NCBI RefSeq assembly: GCF_012272695.1
Contig: NZ_CP050902.1
Location: forward strand, 62,001-126,000
DNA length: 64,000 nt
Direction: 5' to 3'
DNA from: Nocardioides sp. JQ2195
GTDB taxonomy: Bacteria > Actinomycetota > Actinomycetes > Propionibacteriales > Nocardioidaceae
Part shown: positions 48,132 to 56,395 of the stretch, piece by piece
Layout of the letters: each line of letters starts with the position of its first letter
How positions within the stretch are numbered: position 1 is the stretch's first letter
Program-made: the position numbers and the translations under genes
Notes under the pieces: model-generated
Seen by the model: only the letters and a program-made list of their open reading frames with translations
Databases searched by the model: none
Told to the model about the DNA's origin: nothing

Positions 48132-49261
48132 CGGTGGGAGTCGACCGAGCGGGGTCAGCCCGGGCGTGGGCCTGGGTGGACCACCTGCGTGCCGGGGGCT
48201 CGACACCGTGGTCCGACTTCGACGGCACGGCGGCAGGACGCCCTGAGGCGCTGCCGGGAGCGGCCCAGCTCGAGCTGGCCAGGCGCCTGAACCTGCTCGC
48301 CGGCGCGGCGTCGCCGCAGCAGAGCCGTCTGGTCGACCACGTCCTGGACCAAGGTGGACCGGGGCGGGGCCAGCTCGACCTGGCCCTGGTCGGGGTCGAC
48401 ACCGACTCCGACTTCGGGGCGCCACCGGTGGATCCGGCCCAGGTCCCCGCGTCCGAGCTGCTCCGGATCGCCGTCGGGCTGCTGGCCGACCTCGTCGTCC
48501 GCCACCCCGCTCCGCCGGCGGCGACGCAACGTCCTGCACGAATCCGCCCGTGGCGTCGCGACTACCGCCTGGCCGGCGACCCGCTGGCGGTCGATGCTCT
48601 CCGACGTTCCCTGCTCCGCGCCGGGCACCCCCCGGGCCTGCGGGCCCCGGTGGCCGCCGTGCTCGCGGACGAGCTCTGCGCGATGCTCTCCGACGTGTGG
48701 AGCTGGCGGATCCTCCAGGGCGGAACCGTCCGGTGGGCGCGTTGGCTCGACGACTGGGAGCGCCAGGACGCCCTGCCGCCACGGCTGCAGCTGCCGCGGG
48801 TCGCCGCACAGCAGGCGACGACCATCGGCCGCGCCGGGGTGCACGTCGTGGTGAACGCGGAGACTGCGTCGGTCGCCGCCCTGCTGGGTGTCCCCGCGTC
48901 TGCCGTCGAGGCGACCACACGGCTCTCACCCGATGCGGTCGAGCTCGTGCGCCAAGCGAACCTGGTGCTCCGGGTGCTGGCGCCGAAGGAGGAGCGAGCA
49001 CGCATCGTCGAGACCGGGCTCGTGCCGTTGCTCGCCGACGCCCGCGGACCGCAGCGCGCGGTCCTTCCTCGCCACCTCGACTGGGTACGCCGCCAAGCCG
49101 AGGGAATGCGCAAGGAACTGACCGCTGCTGGCTATCCTGTGCGCGGGGATCTGGACGCGTTGGTCCCGCCGGAGCACGTCCCAGGGACGCGTCCCACCAG
49201 CGGCGGCGTCCTCGACGTGGCCCTGTGCACGCTGTTGAGGTTCAAGGAGAAGGCACTGTGA
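48128..49261 (+). CDS. Hypothetical protein between two sulfotransferase-like genes
   Basis: 377 residues, Ala/Arg/Leu-rich, no signal peptide and no P-loop. I recognise no domain in residues 1-310. The last 60 residues (HLDWVRRQAEGMRKEL, AGYPVRGDLDALVP) align with the C-termini of both flanking sulfotransferase-like proteins. GTG start overlaps the stop of the first, and its own stop overlaps the GTG of the second, so all three are translated together. A partner protein or a diverged, P-loop-less relative of the sulfotransferases are both possible. Confidence 0.7.
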   Translation: MTVGVDRAGSARAWAWVDHLRAGGSTPWSDFDGTAAGRPEALPGAAQLELARRLNLLAGAASPQQSRLVDHVLDQGGPGRGQLDLALVGVDTDSDFGAPPVDPAQVPASELLRIAVGLLADLVVRHPAPPAATQRPARIRPWRRDYRLAGDPLAVDALRRSLLRAGHPPGLRAPVAAVLADELCAMLSDVWSWRILQGGTVRWARWLDDWERQDALPPRLQLPRVAAQQATTIGRAGVHVVVNAETASVAALLGVPASAVEATTRLSPDAVELVRQANLVLRVLAPKEERARIVETGLVPLLADARGPQRAVLPRHLDWVRRQAEGMRKELTAAGYPVRGDLDALVPPEHVPGTRPTSGGVLDVALCTLLRFKEKAL

Positions 49262-50463
49262 GTCCCAAGCGGGTGCTGCTCCACGTCGGGACACCCAAGA
49301 CCGGCACGTCCTACCTGCAGGACGTGCTGTTCCGCAATCGCGGGGGGCTGGCCAAGCAGGGCGTGCTCTACCCGGCCGACCGGTTCGACGCACACTTCCT
49401 GGCCGCGCTCGACCTCATGCGCCTCCCGTGGGGAGGTCTGGAGACCGAGGCCGTCGGCGCATGGGACCGGCTCGCGGAGCAGGTGCGGGACTGGTCGGGG
49501 ACGGCGATCATCAGCCACGAGATCCTGGCCACCGCCTCTCGCCCCCAGGTCAAGCGCGCGCTGAAGTCGCTGGGCCACCCCGACACCGAGATCCACGTGG
49601 TCCTCTCCACGCGCGACCTGGTCCGCCAGGTGCCGGCGGAGTGGCAGGAGAACGTCAAGCACCGGCGCACGATCAAGTACCACCGGTTCCTGGAGCAGAT
49701 CCAGGATCCCCAGCGCGTGGACCGCATCGCCACCTGGTTCTGGGGAGTGCAGGAGATTCCCGACATCCTGGACCGCTGGGGATCCGCGCTCGACCCGTCC
49801 CGGGTCCACGTCGTGACGGTGCCGAAACCGGGTGCCCCGCCCGACCTGCTGTGGCAACGGTTCGCCCGGGCGTTCGACCTCGACGGCCTCGACCTCGACC
49901 TGCACGCCGAGCGCGCGAACCCGTCCATGGGGGTCCCCGAGACAGCCCTGATCCGCAGGATCAACGCGGCCACCAACGCGGAGCTGAAGCCGGCTGCCTA
50001 TCGGCCGCTGGTCCGGGAGCTGCTCGCCCACCAGACCTTGTCCCGTCGGACGCGTTCGCCCCGGCTGGGCATGCCCCCCGAGGCCCGCCAGTGGGCGGAC
50101 GACCTGTCCCAGGCGTGGGTCGCGGAGCTGCGCCTGCGCGGCTATGACGTGATCGGCGACCTCGACGACCTGCTCCCCGACACCCACGCCGTGGAGTTCC
50201 GCGACCCCGACCGGGCCCGGCCACGGCAGGTGAACGCGGCCGCCATCGACGCGATCAAGGCGCTGCTCCTCGAAGGTGATCGGATGCGGCGCTCCGAGGA
50301 GGAGCTGCGGGTCGAGCTGCGCGAGACCCGGATCGCTCTCGAGCGGGCCCACCTGCGGCCGACGTACCGGATGCGGGAGAAGATCGTCCGATCAGCCGAG
50401 GCCAAGGGCTGGGGACGCCGCCTGCTCGGCCTCTACCGCCGGGCGCGCGGCAGGAGCTCCTGA
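49258..50463 (+). CDS. Sulfotransferase-like P-loop protein 2
   Basis: 401 residues. KRVLLHVGTPKTGTSYLQDVL carries the PAPS loop PKTGTS near 12-17; IISHEILATASRPQ and LSTRDLVRQVPAEWQE repeat the layout of protein 1. C-terminal motif GYDVIGDLDDLLPD, then a basic tail with coiled-coil-like heptads (RSEEELRVELRETRIALERA) ending RRARGRSS. It overlaps the convergent EcsC-like gene by 31 bp. Confidence 0.78.
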   Translation: MSPKRVLLHVGTPKTGTSYLQDVLFRNRGGLAKQGVLYPADRFDAHFLAALDLMRLPWGGLETEAVGAWDRLAEQVRDWSGTAIISHEILATASRPQVKRALKSLGHPDTEIHVVLSTRDLVRQVPAEWQENVKHRRTIKYHRFLEQIQDPQRVDRIATWFWGVQEIPDILDRWGSALDPSRVHVVTVPKPGAPPDLLWQRFARAFDLDGLDLDLHAERANPSMGVPETALIRRINAATNAELKPAAYRPLVRELLAHQTLSRRTRSPRLGMPPEARQWADDLSQAWVAELRLRGYDVIGDLDDLLPDTHAVEFRDPDRARPRQVNAAAIDAIKALLLEGDRMRRSEEELRVELRETRIALERAHLRPTYRMREKIVRSAEAKGWGRRLLGLYRRARGRSS

Positions 50464-51113
50464 GCGGCGTAGCGGCCGATCCGCCACGTGGCCCAGCCGT
50501 CCGCGGTCATGCCGACGGCACCGCCGATCACCGGGACCCGACGCCCGACGGTGGTGGCCAGGCGCTTGCCGGCGACCTTGGAGACCAGCTCGGTGGCCAC
50601 CTCGGTCGAGATGACCTTGTCGAGTGCCGGGTCGTGCACCGGCGCGGTGGCCAGCGCCATCGGCGTGCCCGGGACGGTCTTGCGCTTGACCAGCTTCTTG
50701 ACGCTGTCCTCGCCGATCACGCACAGCAGGACCGCGTTGCGCACGCGCGGGTCACTGAGGTCGTGGCCGCGCAGCTCGGCGATGGTGGCGATCAGGCGGC
50801 ACTGGATCAGCGCCAGCCCGGTGATGTTGGCAGGGATGGTGGCCGCAGCGGTGACCAGGCCGCCCAGGTTCGTGACGAACCCCTCGGCTGCGGCATAGCC
50901 GGTGTGCACCTCGATGGCCTTGCGGATCGCCTTGTCGACGTCGCCCCCGGCATCGGCGAGCTTCTTGGTGGACGACTCCCGCACCGACGGCAGTGGTCCC
51001 GCACCCTCGATCGCGCGCTTGAGTGCCTCCCGCACGAAGCCGTGGGACAGCCCCGGGGCGGCCTGCGTGATCTTCGGAGTGATGCGCCTGGCGAGACTCT
51101 GACCGATTCCCAT
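50433..51113 (-). CDS. EcsC family protein
   Basis: 226 residues. EcsC-type features are a Gly/Ala-rich amphipathic middle (GLVTAAATIPANITGLALIQ) and a C-terminal VIGGAVGMTADGWATWRIGRY. Function of this group is not known; some bacterial EcsC proteins bear on ABC transporter activity or cell envelope. Leaderless: TAGGCT on the minus strand (51120-51125) ends 6 nt before the ATG. Confidence 0.8.
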   Translation of the reverse strand: MGIGQSLARRITPKITQAAPGLSHGFVREALKRAIEGAGPLPSVRESSTKKLADAGGDVDKAIRKAIEVHTGYAAAEGFVTNLGGLVTAAATIPANITGLALIQCRLIATIAELRGHDLSDPRVRNAVLLCVIGEDSVKKLVKRKTVPGTPMALATAPVHDPALDKVISTEVATELVSKVAGKRLATTVGRRVPVIGGAVGMTADGWATWRIGRYAAQELLPRARR

Positions 51114-51171
51114 GCCGGAAGCCTAGATGACCGGATCCGTCCGGGGCATCGTCTGGCCTACGCTGATGGAC

Positions 51172-51846
51172 GTGCCCGTTGAACCACCGCTGACGCCGTG
51201 GGGCTTCCCCGATCCGACGGGCGTGCCCGACGACCTGATCGCGTTCGGCGCCGACCTGGCTCCGGGAACACTGTTGCTGGCCTATCGATCGGGGTTCTTC
51301 CCGATGCCCATCGACGACGAGCTGGGGTGGTGGTCGCCCCAGCGCCGGGGCGTGCTTCCCCTCGACGGCCTCCGCGTGACCAAGTCGCTGCGACGCTCGT
51401 GCCGGCGCTTCGAGATCCGGGTCGACACCGCGTTCGAGGAGGTGATCGACGCCTGCGCCGATCCCGCCAGGGACGGCGGCTGGATCGACGGCGCGATCCG
51501 TTCGGCGTACGTCGAGCTGCACCGGCTGGGCTGGGCGCACTCGGTCGAGGCCTGGCTGGACGGCGTGCTGGCCGGTGGCCTGTACGGCGTGGCGACCGGC
51601 GGCCTGTTCGCGGGGGAGTCGATGTTCCACCGGGTCACCGATGCCTCGAAGGTGGCCCTCGTGGCGCTGGTGGACCTGCTCAGCGACGGCCGACCCGACC
51701 GCCTGCTCGACGTGCAGTGGAGCACGGAGCACCTGGCGTCGCTGGGAGTCGTGGAGGTCGACCGTGGCGACTACCTCGAACGCCTGCGCGCCGCCCTGGT
51801 CACACCCCTGCCGGGTGTCTTCGGAGCATCCCAGGACGTGGACTGA
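51172..51846 (+). CDS. aat: Leucyl/phenylalanyl-tRNA--protein transferase
   Basis: 224 residues. N-terminal WGFPDPTGVPDDLIAFGADL and YRSGFFPMPI, then WWSPQRRGVLPLDGLRVTKS and the active-site region GGLYGVATGGLFAGESMFHR, DASKVALVALVDLL. Adds Leu or Phe to proteins with N-terminal Arg/Lys so ClpS-ClpAP can degrade them. Starts at 51127, 51166 and 51172 are in frame; TACGCT at 51159-51164 makes GTG 51172 a leaderless start with a 7-nt gap, and PVEPPLTPW fits the family. Confidence 0.92.
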   Translation: MPVEPPLTPWGFPDPTGVPDDLIAFGADLAPGTLLLAYRSGFFPMPIDDELGWWSPQRRGVLPLDGLRVTKSLRRSCRRFEIRVDTAFEEVIDACADPARDGGWIDGAIRSAYVELHRLGWAHSVEAWLDGVLAGGLYGVATGGLFAGESMFHRVTDASKVALVALVDLLSDGRPDRLLDVQWSTEHLASLGVVEVDRGDYLERLRAALVTPLPGVFGASQDVD

Positions 51847-51931
51847 CCGGCCTCCCGGTGTGTGCTCTCAGGGGTGGTCAGCAAGGATGGGAGGCGATCA
51901 CACGCATGCCGACACCCGAGGAGTGATCAAG

Positions 51932-52456
51932 ATGCGACGTGCCACACTCGCCTGCGCCAGCCTGTTGCTGATGGCCGGTCTGACTGCCTGCGGCAACGAC
52001 GACTCCGCCGACGACGCGAAGGACGACGCGTCCACGTCCCGGTCGGCCACCGCATCGGACTCGACCAGTGCGTCCGAGGACGACTCGCCGTCGGAGACGG
52101 ACGCGACGCCGGATCCCACGGACTCCGAGTCCGCCGACTCCGACGACGGCGGTGAGGATGCGGCCTACTGCAGTGCCGTGGCCGATGCCGGCGCCGCCAG
52201 CGACGCGGGAAGCATCGAGGACCTCCGCACTGCGGTGGACGCACTCGACGAGAACCTGCCCGACGCTGCCGGTGACGAGGCCGAGGACGGCCTGGACCAC
52301 CTGCAGGAGCGGCTGGGCTCGGCCCAGGACCTCCAGGAGTTCACGAAGATGGTCCAAGGGCTCAGCAAGGAGGACCAGGCCGACGTCCAGGCCTACAGCG
52401 ACTTCGAGGACGCCACCTGCGCGAGCGCCGAGGCGCCGTCCGAGTCCGCTTCCTGA
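51932..52456 (+). CDS. Small lipoprotein, paralogue 1 of 3
   Basis: 174 residues. Lipobox GLTAC after a short signal, then an acidic Ser/Asp/Thr-rich linker to about residue 75, then a helical domain bounded by two Cys (AAYCSAVAD and DATCAS). The next two genes encode proteins of the same plan. ATG with GAGGAG 8 nt upstream (51918-51923). Function unknown; lipid-anchored to the outer face of the membrane. Confidence 0.72.
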   Translation: MRRATLACASLLLMAGLTACGNDDSADDAKDDASTSRSATASDSTSASEDDSPSETDATPDPTDSESADSDDGGEDAAYCSAVADAGAASDAGSIEDLRTAVDALDENLPDAAGDEAEDGLDHLQERLGSAQDLQEFTKMVQGLSKEDQADVQAYSDFEDATCASAEAPSESAS

Positions 52457-52484
52457 TGGTTTGTGCGACTTGAGCACCCCTGAA

Positions 52485-52500
52485 TCCTGAGAATTCACAG
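52485..52500 (+). promoter_or_regulatory. Candidate regulatory motif shared by lipoproteins 2 and 3
   Basis: TCCTGAGAATTCACAG resembles TCCTCAGAATTTCCTC upstream of the third lipoprotein (53030). Downstream of it, TTGAAA (52530-52535) and TAGGTG (52555-52560) may be the -35 and -10. Confidence 0.4.
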
Positions 52501-52593
52501 GTTCGTCGGACGAATTCTGTGTCGAGTGCTTGAAATGGCGTCCGGGTGGGAATGTAGGTGGCTGACATTCCCTAGACATGAAGAGGTGACGAG

Positions 52594-52935
52594 ATGCGAC
52601 GACTCGCACTCGTGGGCGCCAGCTTGGCCCTGCTCGGTGGCCTGACGGCCTGTGGTGGCGCCCCGGACGACGCGTCCAAGGATGACTTCTGCGATGCCGC
52701 CAAGAAGATTGACGCGTCGAGCTTCGACGACGCCAAGGACGCGGTCGAGGATCTCAACGACGTGGGCACGCCCGAAGACATCAGCGATGACGCACGCGAC
52801 GGCTTCGAGTTCTTCGTCGACGAGGTCGGCGACGCCGACAGCGAGGACGACCTCCCCAAGGACGAAGACCTCTCGGATGACGAGAAGAAGCAGTCCGAGG
52901 CCTTCTTCAAGTACATCACGGAGACCTGCTCCTGA
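52594..52935 (+). CDS. Small lipoprotein, paralogue 2 of 3
   Basis: 113 residues. Lipobox GLTAC (C20), then GGAPDDASKDDFCDAAKKID and DDVGTPEDISDDARDGFEF; last residues TETC carry the second conserved Cys. The mature part is short, acidic and helical. Shares the order C-G-G-x-PDDAS-DDFC with paralogue 3. ATG with GAGGTGA 7 nt upstream. A GC-rich terminator follows. Confidence 0.75.
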   Translation: MRRLALVGASLALLGGLTACGGAPDDASKDDFCDAAKKIDASSFDDAKDAVEDLNDVGTPEDISDDARDGFEFFVDEVGDADSEDDLPKDEDLSDDEKKQSEAFFKYITETCS

Positions 52936-52956
52936 GCTGATCGCGCGAAGCGCCTG

Positions 52957-52989
52957 ACTGCGGGGCGGCCCACCGGGCCGCCCCGCAGT
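52957..52989. terminator. Terminator after lipoprotein 2
   Basis: ACTGCGGGGCGGCCC (52957-52971), loop ACC, GGGCCGCCCCGCAGT (52975-52989): 15-bp perfect stem. Very stable; followed by TCGCTTTC. Confidence 0.8.
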
Positions 52990-53029
52990 TCGCTTTCGAG
53001 GGACGGATCCCGAGGATTCGGGTGGTGTC

Positions 53030-53047
53030 TCCTCAGAATTTCCTCAG
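53030..53047 (+). promoter_or_regulatory. Direct repeats TCCTCAG upstream of lipoprotein 3
   Basis: TCCTCAG at 53030-53036 and 53041-53047, one helical turn (11 bp) apart, as for OmpR-type response regulators. The first copy and AATT resemble the motif at 52485. Distance to the start codon is about 75 bp. Confidence 0.5.
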
Positions 53048-53122
53048 CCTGGGGTGTAGATCCCAGCAACTCGGGCAGTAATGGAGTCGCACCGTGACTC
53101 GAACCCAGCGAAAGAGGCAGCA

Positions 53123-53683
53123 ATGAAGCGCACGAACGTTTTCCGGACCTTGGCCAGCGCGGGCGCTGCTGTGGTCCTGATGGTCAGCCTGACCGCCTGC
53201 GGTGGCTCGCCGGACGACGCCAGCTCGGACGACTTCTGCGGGGCCATGGAAGACGTCGGCAAGTCCGGCGACGACTTCGACAAGCAGAAGGACGCGGTTG
53301 CCGAGCTCGGCGACGTCGGCACCCCCGACGGGATCAGCAAGGATGCCCGCAAGGGCTTCGAGCTGATGGTCGACGCCTACGACGACTCCAGCGACCAGGA
53401 CGAGCTGGACAAGAAGGCCGACGACCTCAGCGACGACGAGGAGAAGCAGTCCGAGGCGTTCAGCAAGTACTTCCTCGACGAGTGCATGGATGACATGGGC
53501 ACGGGCATGCCGTCCGAGATGCCGTCCGACCTGCCTTCGGACCTGCCGACCGACCTGCCCTCCGACCTGCCGACCGAGCTCCCGAGCGACCTGCCGACGG
53601 AGATCCCGACGGACCTCAGCGACCTGCCGAGCGAGCTGGAGAGCATGCTGTCCGAGCTGCCGTCCGAGATGCCCAGCAACTGA
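53123..53683 (+). CDS. Small lipoprotein with Asp/Leu/Pro repeat tail, paralogue 3 of 3
   Basis: 186 residues. Lipobox SLTAC (C26), GGSPDDASSDDFCGAMEDVG, DVGTPDGISKDARKGFELMV and LDECMDDMG with the second Cys. From residue 130 the chain is a run of (S/T)-(D/E)-(L/M/I)-P units, absent from the other two paralogues. ATG at 53123 has GAGGCAGC 1-8 nt upstream. The repeat may span the cell wall or come from slippage. Confidence 0.78.
   Translation: MKRTNVFRTLASAGAAVVLMVSLTACGGSPDDASSDDFCGAMEDVGKSGDDFDKQKDAVAELGDVGTPDGISKDARKGFELMVDAYDDSSDQDELDKKADDLSDDEEKQSEAFSKYFLDECMDDMGTGMPSEMPSDLPSDLPTDLPSDLPTELPSDLPTEIPTDLSDLPSELESMLSELPSEMPSN
53510..53677 (+). repeat. Imperfect 12-bp tandem repeat coding (S/T)(D/E)LP
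   Basis: Units of about GACCTGCCGTCC, shifted in third positions, encode about 12-14 tetrapeptides with two interruptions. Codon choice varies between units (CCG, CCT, CCC), so the protein, not only the DNA, is being kept. Confidence 0.7.
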
Positions 53684-53707
53684 GCCGCTCGGCCCGGGTT
53701 CCACGTC

Positions 53708-53746
53708 GGAGGGGTGCTCCAGCCATCAGGGCTGGGGCACCCCTCC
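53708..53746. terminator. Terminator after lipoprotein 3, before convergent Fpg/Nei gene
   Basis: GGAGGGGTGC (53708-53717) pairs with GCACCCCTCC (53737-53746), continued by CCAGCC with GGCTGG; one T-G wobble and a 5-nt loop. Placed between convergent genes. Confidence 0.8.
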
Positions 53747-53778
53747 TCGGTGGTGCCGCTACGAAGTCCGGCGACGGA

Positions 53779-54645
53779 TCACTTGAGGAACTTGCTGGTG
53801 CGCCGGTCGGCCAGCGGCTTGCCGCCGGTCTGGCAGGTTGCGCAGTACTGGAGGCTCGAGTCGGCGAAGGACACCTCGCGCACCACGTCACCGCACACCG
53901 GGCACTTCTCCCCGGCCTTGCCGTGGACGGCGAGGTTCGACTTCTTCTCGCCCTTGAGCTCGCTCATCGCCACGCCGTCGGCCCGGGCCACGGCGGCACC
54001 GAGGACGTCACGGATCGCGGCGTACAAGGTGGACACGTCGGCCTCGTCGAGTGAGGAGGCGGGTTTGAACGGCGACATCTTCGCCGCGTGCAGCAGCTCG
54101 TCGGAGTAGGCGTTGCCGATGCCGGCGATGGTGCCCTGGTGGCGCAGCACGCCCTTGATCTGGGACCGTCCGGCGGCGGCCAGGAGGTCGCGCAGGACGT
54201 CGATGGTGAAGTCGTCGGAGAGTGGGTCCGGGCCGAGCCGGGCAATCCCCTCCACGTCCTGCGGTGAGTGGGCGACGTAGAGCGCGAGGCTCTTCTTCGT
54301 CCCTGCCTCGGTGATGTCGAGCCCGCTGTCGTCGTCGAGCACGATGCGAACCGCGAGCGGCGAGCGGCTGCTGGGCTTGGGTGGCAGTGCCGGGACCTCG
54401 TCGCGCCAGCGCACCCAGCCGGCCCGGGCCAGGTGGAGGATCAGGTGCAGCCCGCCGCTGCTGATGTCGATGAACTTGCCGTGTCGCGTGACGCCCTCGA
54501 CGAACGTGCCCTCCACCGCGCTGAGTGGGGGATCGAAGGTCTTGAGCGCGCTGAACGCGGCGATGTGGACCTTGGCGATCGCGCGGCCGTCGAGGCGCGT
54601 GGCGAGGTCGTGGCTGAGTGCTTCGACCTCCGGGAGCTCGGGCAT
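53779..54645 (-). CDS. Fpg/Nei-family DNA glycosylase
   Basis: 288 residues. The N-terminal MPELPEVEALSHDL gives the catalytic Pro2 and Glu3 after Met removal. H2TH segment with IKGVLRHQGTIAGIGNAYSD; C-terminal zinc finger CPVCGDVVREVSF then CATC. The start is the ATG at 54645: upstream in-frame codons would bury the N-terminal proline. Leaderless: TACGCT on the minus strand (54653-54658), 7 nt before the ATG. Excises oxidised bases; Fpg or Nei specificity cannot be decided here. Confidence 0.93.
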   Translation of the reverse strand: MPELPEVEALSHDLATRLDGRAIAKVHIAAFSALKTFDPPLSAVEGTFVEGVTRHGKFIDISSGGLHLILHLARAGWVRWRDEVPALPPKPSSRSPLAVRIVLDDDSGLDITEAGTKKSLALYVAHSPQDVEGIARLGPDPLSDDFTIDVLRDLLAAAGRSQIKGVLRHQGTIAGIGNAYSDELLHAAKMSPFKPASSLDEADVSTLYAAIRDVLGAAVARADGVAMSELKGEKKSNLAVHGKAGEKCPVCGDVVREVSFADSSLQYCATCQTGGKPLADRRTSKFLK

Positions 54646-54815
54646 GCGCCCCAGCGTAGTGCGCGGCGGACCGACCGACATGCAGTTGGCGCCTCCGGCG
54701 ACCTCGGACACGCTCAGGTCGTGCTCGCGACCGGCCAACTGCATGTCGCAAGCGCTGCAGGTCGCACGGTCATCGATCCGGTGACAGATCCGCCGTCGAG
54801 GCGCATCATGGGTGC

Positions 54816-55070
54816 ATGCCTCCGTCGCGGTTCGACCGGGCGGGGTCGATCCACATCGACGCCCGCGGGGGCGACCGCGCGCTGAAGGTCACGTGGCACC
54901 ACGAGGCCGGCGTCGTCGTCCTGTCCCTCTGGCGGGACAACGTGTGCTCGGCGTCGTTCCGGTTGGCGATCGAGGAGGTGCCGGACCTCGTCGATGCCCT
55001 GGTGGCCGGCCTCGCCTCGGCCTACGACGAAGTTCGTGGACAGGGGCGGCCGCTGTCGGCGACGTCCTGA
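54816..55070 (+). CDS. Small conserved protein of unknown function
   Basis: 84 residues. VVVLSLWRDNVCSASFRLAI and EVPDLVDALVAGLASAYDEV give a beta-beta-beta-helix pattern seen in short actinobacterial proteins, but I cannot name it. -10-like CATCAT 6 nt before the ATG. Divergent from the Fpg/Nei gene and 81 bp ahead of the AAA ATPase on the same strand. Confidence 0.6.
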   Translation: MPPSRFDRAGSIHIDARGGDRALKVTWHHEAGVVVLSLWRDNVCSASFRLAIEEVPDLVDALVAGLASAYDEVRGQGRPLSATS

Positions 55071-55110
55071 CCCCGCGGACCTGCCGTCGCGTCGATCAGA
55101 CTCGCTAGGA

Positions 55111-55145
55111 ATGTCTACGACAAGATCTAGACATGCGGATAGTGT
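55111..55145 (+). promoter_or_regulatory. Palindrome and leaderless promoter of the AAA ATPase gene
   Basis: ATGTCTA (55111-55117), 10-nt centre, TAGACAT (55128-55134): perfect 7-bp arms. TAGTGT (55140-55145) is a -10 box 6 nt before the GTG at 55152; the palindrome covers the -35 position, so a bound protein should repress. Confidence 0.6.
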
Positions 55146-55151
55146 TCGATC

Positions 55152-56366
55152 GTGGACCCGATTCGCAACCCCTACGCGCCCGGCGCCGGTCAGCGCCCGC
55201 CCGAGCTCGCCGGCCGTGACGAGCAGCTGAGCGCCTTCGACGTCGTCCTCGAGCGCATCGCGCGGGGACGTCCGGAGCGCTCGCTGGTGCTCACCGGGCT
55301 GCGCGGGGTCGGCAAGACCGTGCTGCTCAACGCCCTGCGCTCGGCCGCCGTACGCCGGCACTGGGGGACCGGCAAGCTCGAGGCCAGGCCCGATCAGGGC
55401 CTGCGCCGACCGCTGTCCTCGGCCCTGCACCAGGCCGTGCGAGAGCTCGGCCACCCGCAGTCCGACGACGTCGACCACGTGCTCGGCGTGATCAAGGCCT
55501 TCGCCCAGCGCGACGCCGGCCCCAACGCCAAGCTGCGGGACCAGTGGAACCCGGGCATCGACGCACCCGCGGTGAAGGGTCGCGCCGACTCCGGCGACAT
55601 CGAGATCGACCTGGTCGAGCTGTTCACCGACATCGGAGGCCTCGCCGCCGACGTCGGCAAGGGTGTCGCGGTCTTCATCGACGAGATGCAGGACCTCGGA
55701 CCCGACGACGTCTCCGCGTTGTGCGCCGCCTGCCACGAGATCAGCCAGTCAGGCCTGCCGGTGATCGTCGTCGGGGCTGGGCTCCCGCACCTGCCCGCCG
55801 TGCTCTCCGCGTCGAAGTCCTACTCCGAGCGGCTCTTCCGCTATCAACGCATCGACCGGCTGGCCCGGGAGGCCGCCGACCGGGCACTCTCCGCACCCGC
55901 CGACGACGAGGACGCCTGCTTCACCGACGACGCACTCGCGGCGATGTACGCCGCGACCGGTGGCTACCCCTACTTCATCCAGGCCTACGGCAAGGCGGTC
56001 TGGGACCTGGCGCCGTCGTCACCGATCACCGAGGAGGACGTCTCCGTGGCCTCGCCCGAGGCCGAGTCGGAGCTGGCCGTCGGCTTCTTCGGCAGCCGCT
56101 TCGAGCGGGCCACCCCGGGCGAGCGCGAATACCTCCATGCGATGGCCGACGCCGCCATCGCGATCGCGGAGAAGGGCGACGAGCGGCTCGACGAGATCGG
56201 GTCGGTGCCCACCGCCGATGTCGCCGCCGTGCTCGGCAAGAAGCCGCAGTCCCTCTCCCCAGCACGCGACTCGCTGCTGAAGAAGGGCCTGATCTATTCG
56301 GGAGAGCGCGGGCGGATCGCCTTCACCGTGCCCCACTTCGGGCGCTACCTGCGCGACCACGCCTGA
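55152..56366 (+). CDS. AAA-family ATPase (ORC1/CDC6-like fold)
   Basis: 404 residues. Walker A TGLRGVGKTVLLNAL near 48-62, Walker B VAVFIDEMQDLGPDD near 174-188, sensor-like PVIVVGAGLPHLP, then a C-terminal winged-helix segment (TADVAAVLGKKPQSLSPARD). Such single-gene ATPases occur widely in actinobacteria. Client unknown. Leaderless GTG start (see the promoter at 55111). Confidence 0.8.
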   Translation: MDPIRNPYAPGAGQRPPELAGRDEQLSAFDVVLERIARGRPERSLVLTGLRGVGKTVLLNALRSAAVRRHWGTGKLEARPDQGLRRPLSSALHQAVRELGHPQSDDVDHVLGVIKAFAQRDAGPNAKLRDQWNPGIDAPAVKGRADSGDIEIDLVELFTDIGGLAADVGKGVAVFIDEMQDLGPDDVSALCAACHEISQSGLPVIVVGAGLPHLPAVLSASKSYSERLFRYQRIDRLAREAADRALSAPADDEDACFTDDALAAMYAATGGYPYFIQAYGKAVWDLAPSSPITEEDVSVASPEAESELAVGFFGSRFERATPGEREYLHAMADAAIAIAEKGDERLDEIGSVPTADVAAVLGKKPQSLSPARDSLLKKGLIYSGERGRIAFTVPHFGRYLRDHA

Positions 56367-56395
56367 CGCGACTGCCGTCGTCGGCGGCCCGCTCC

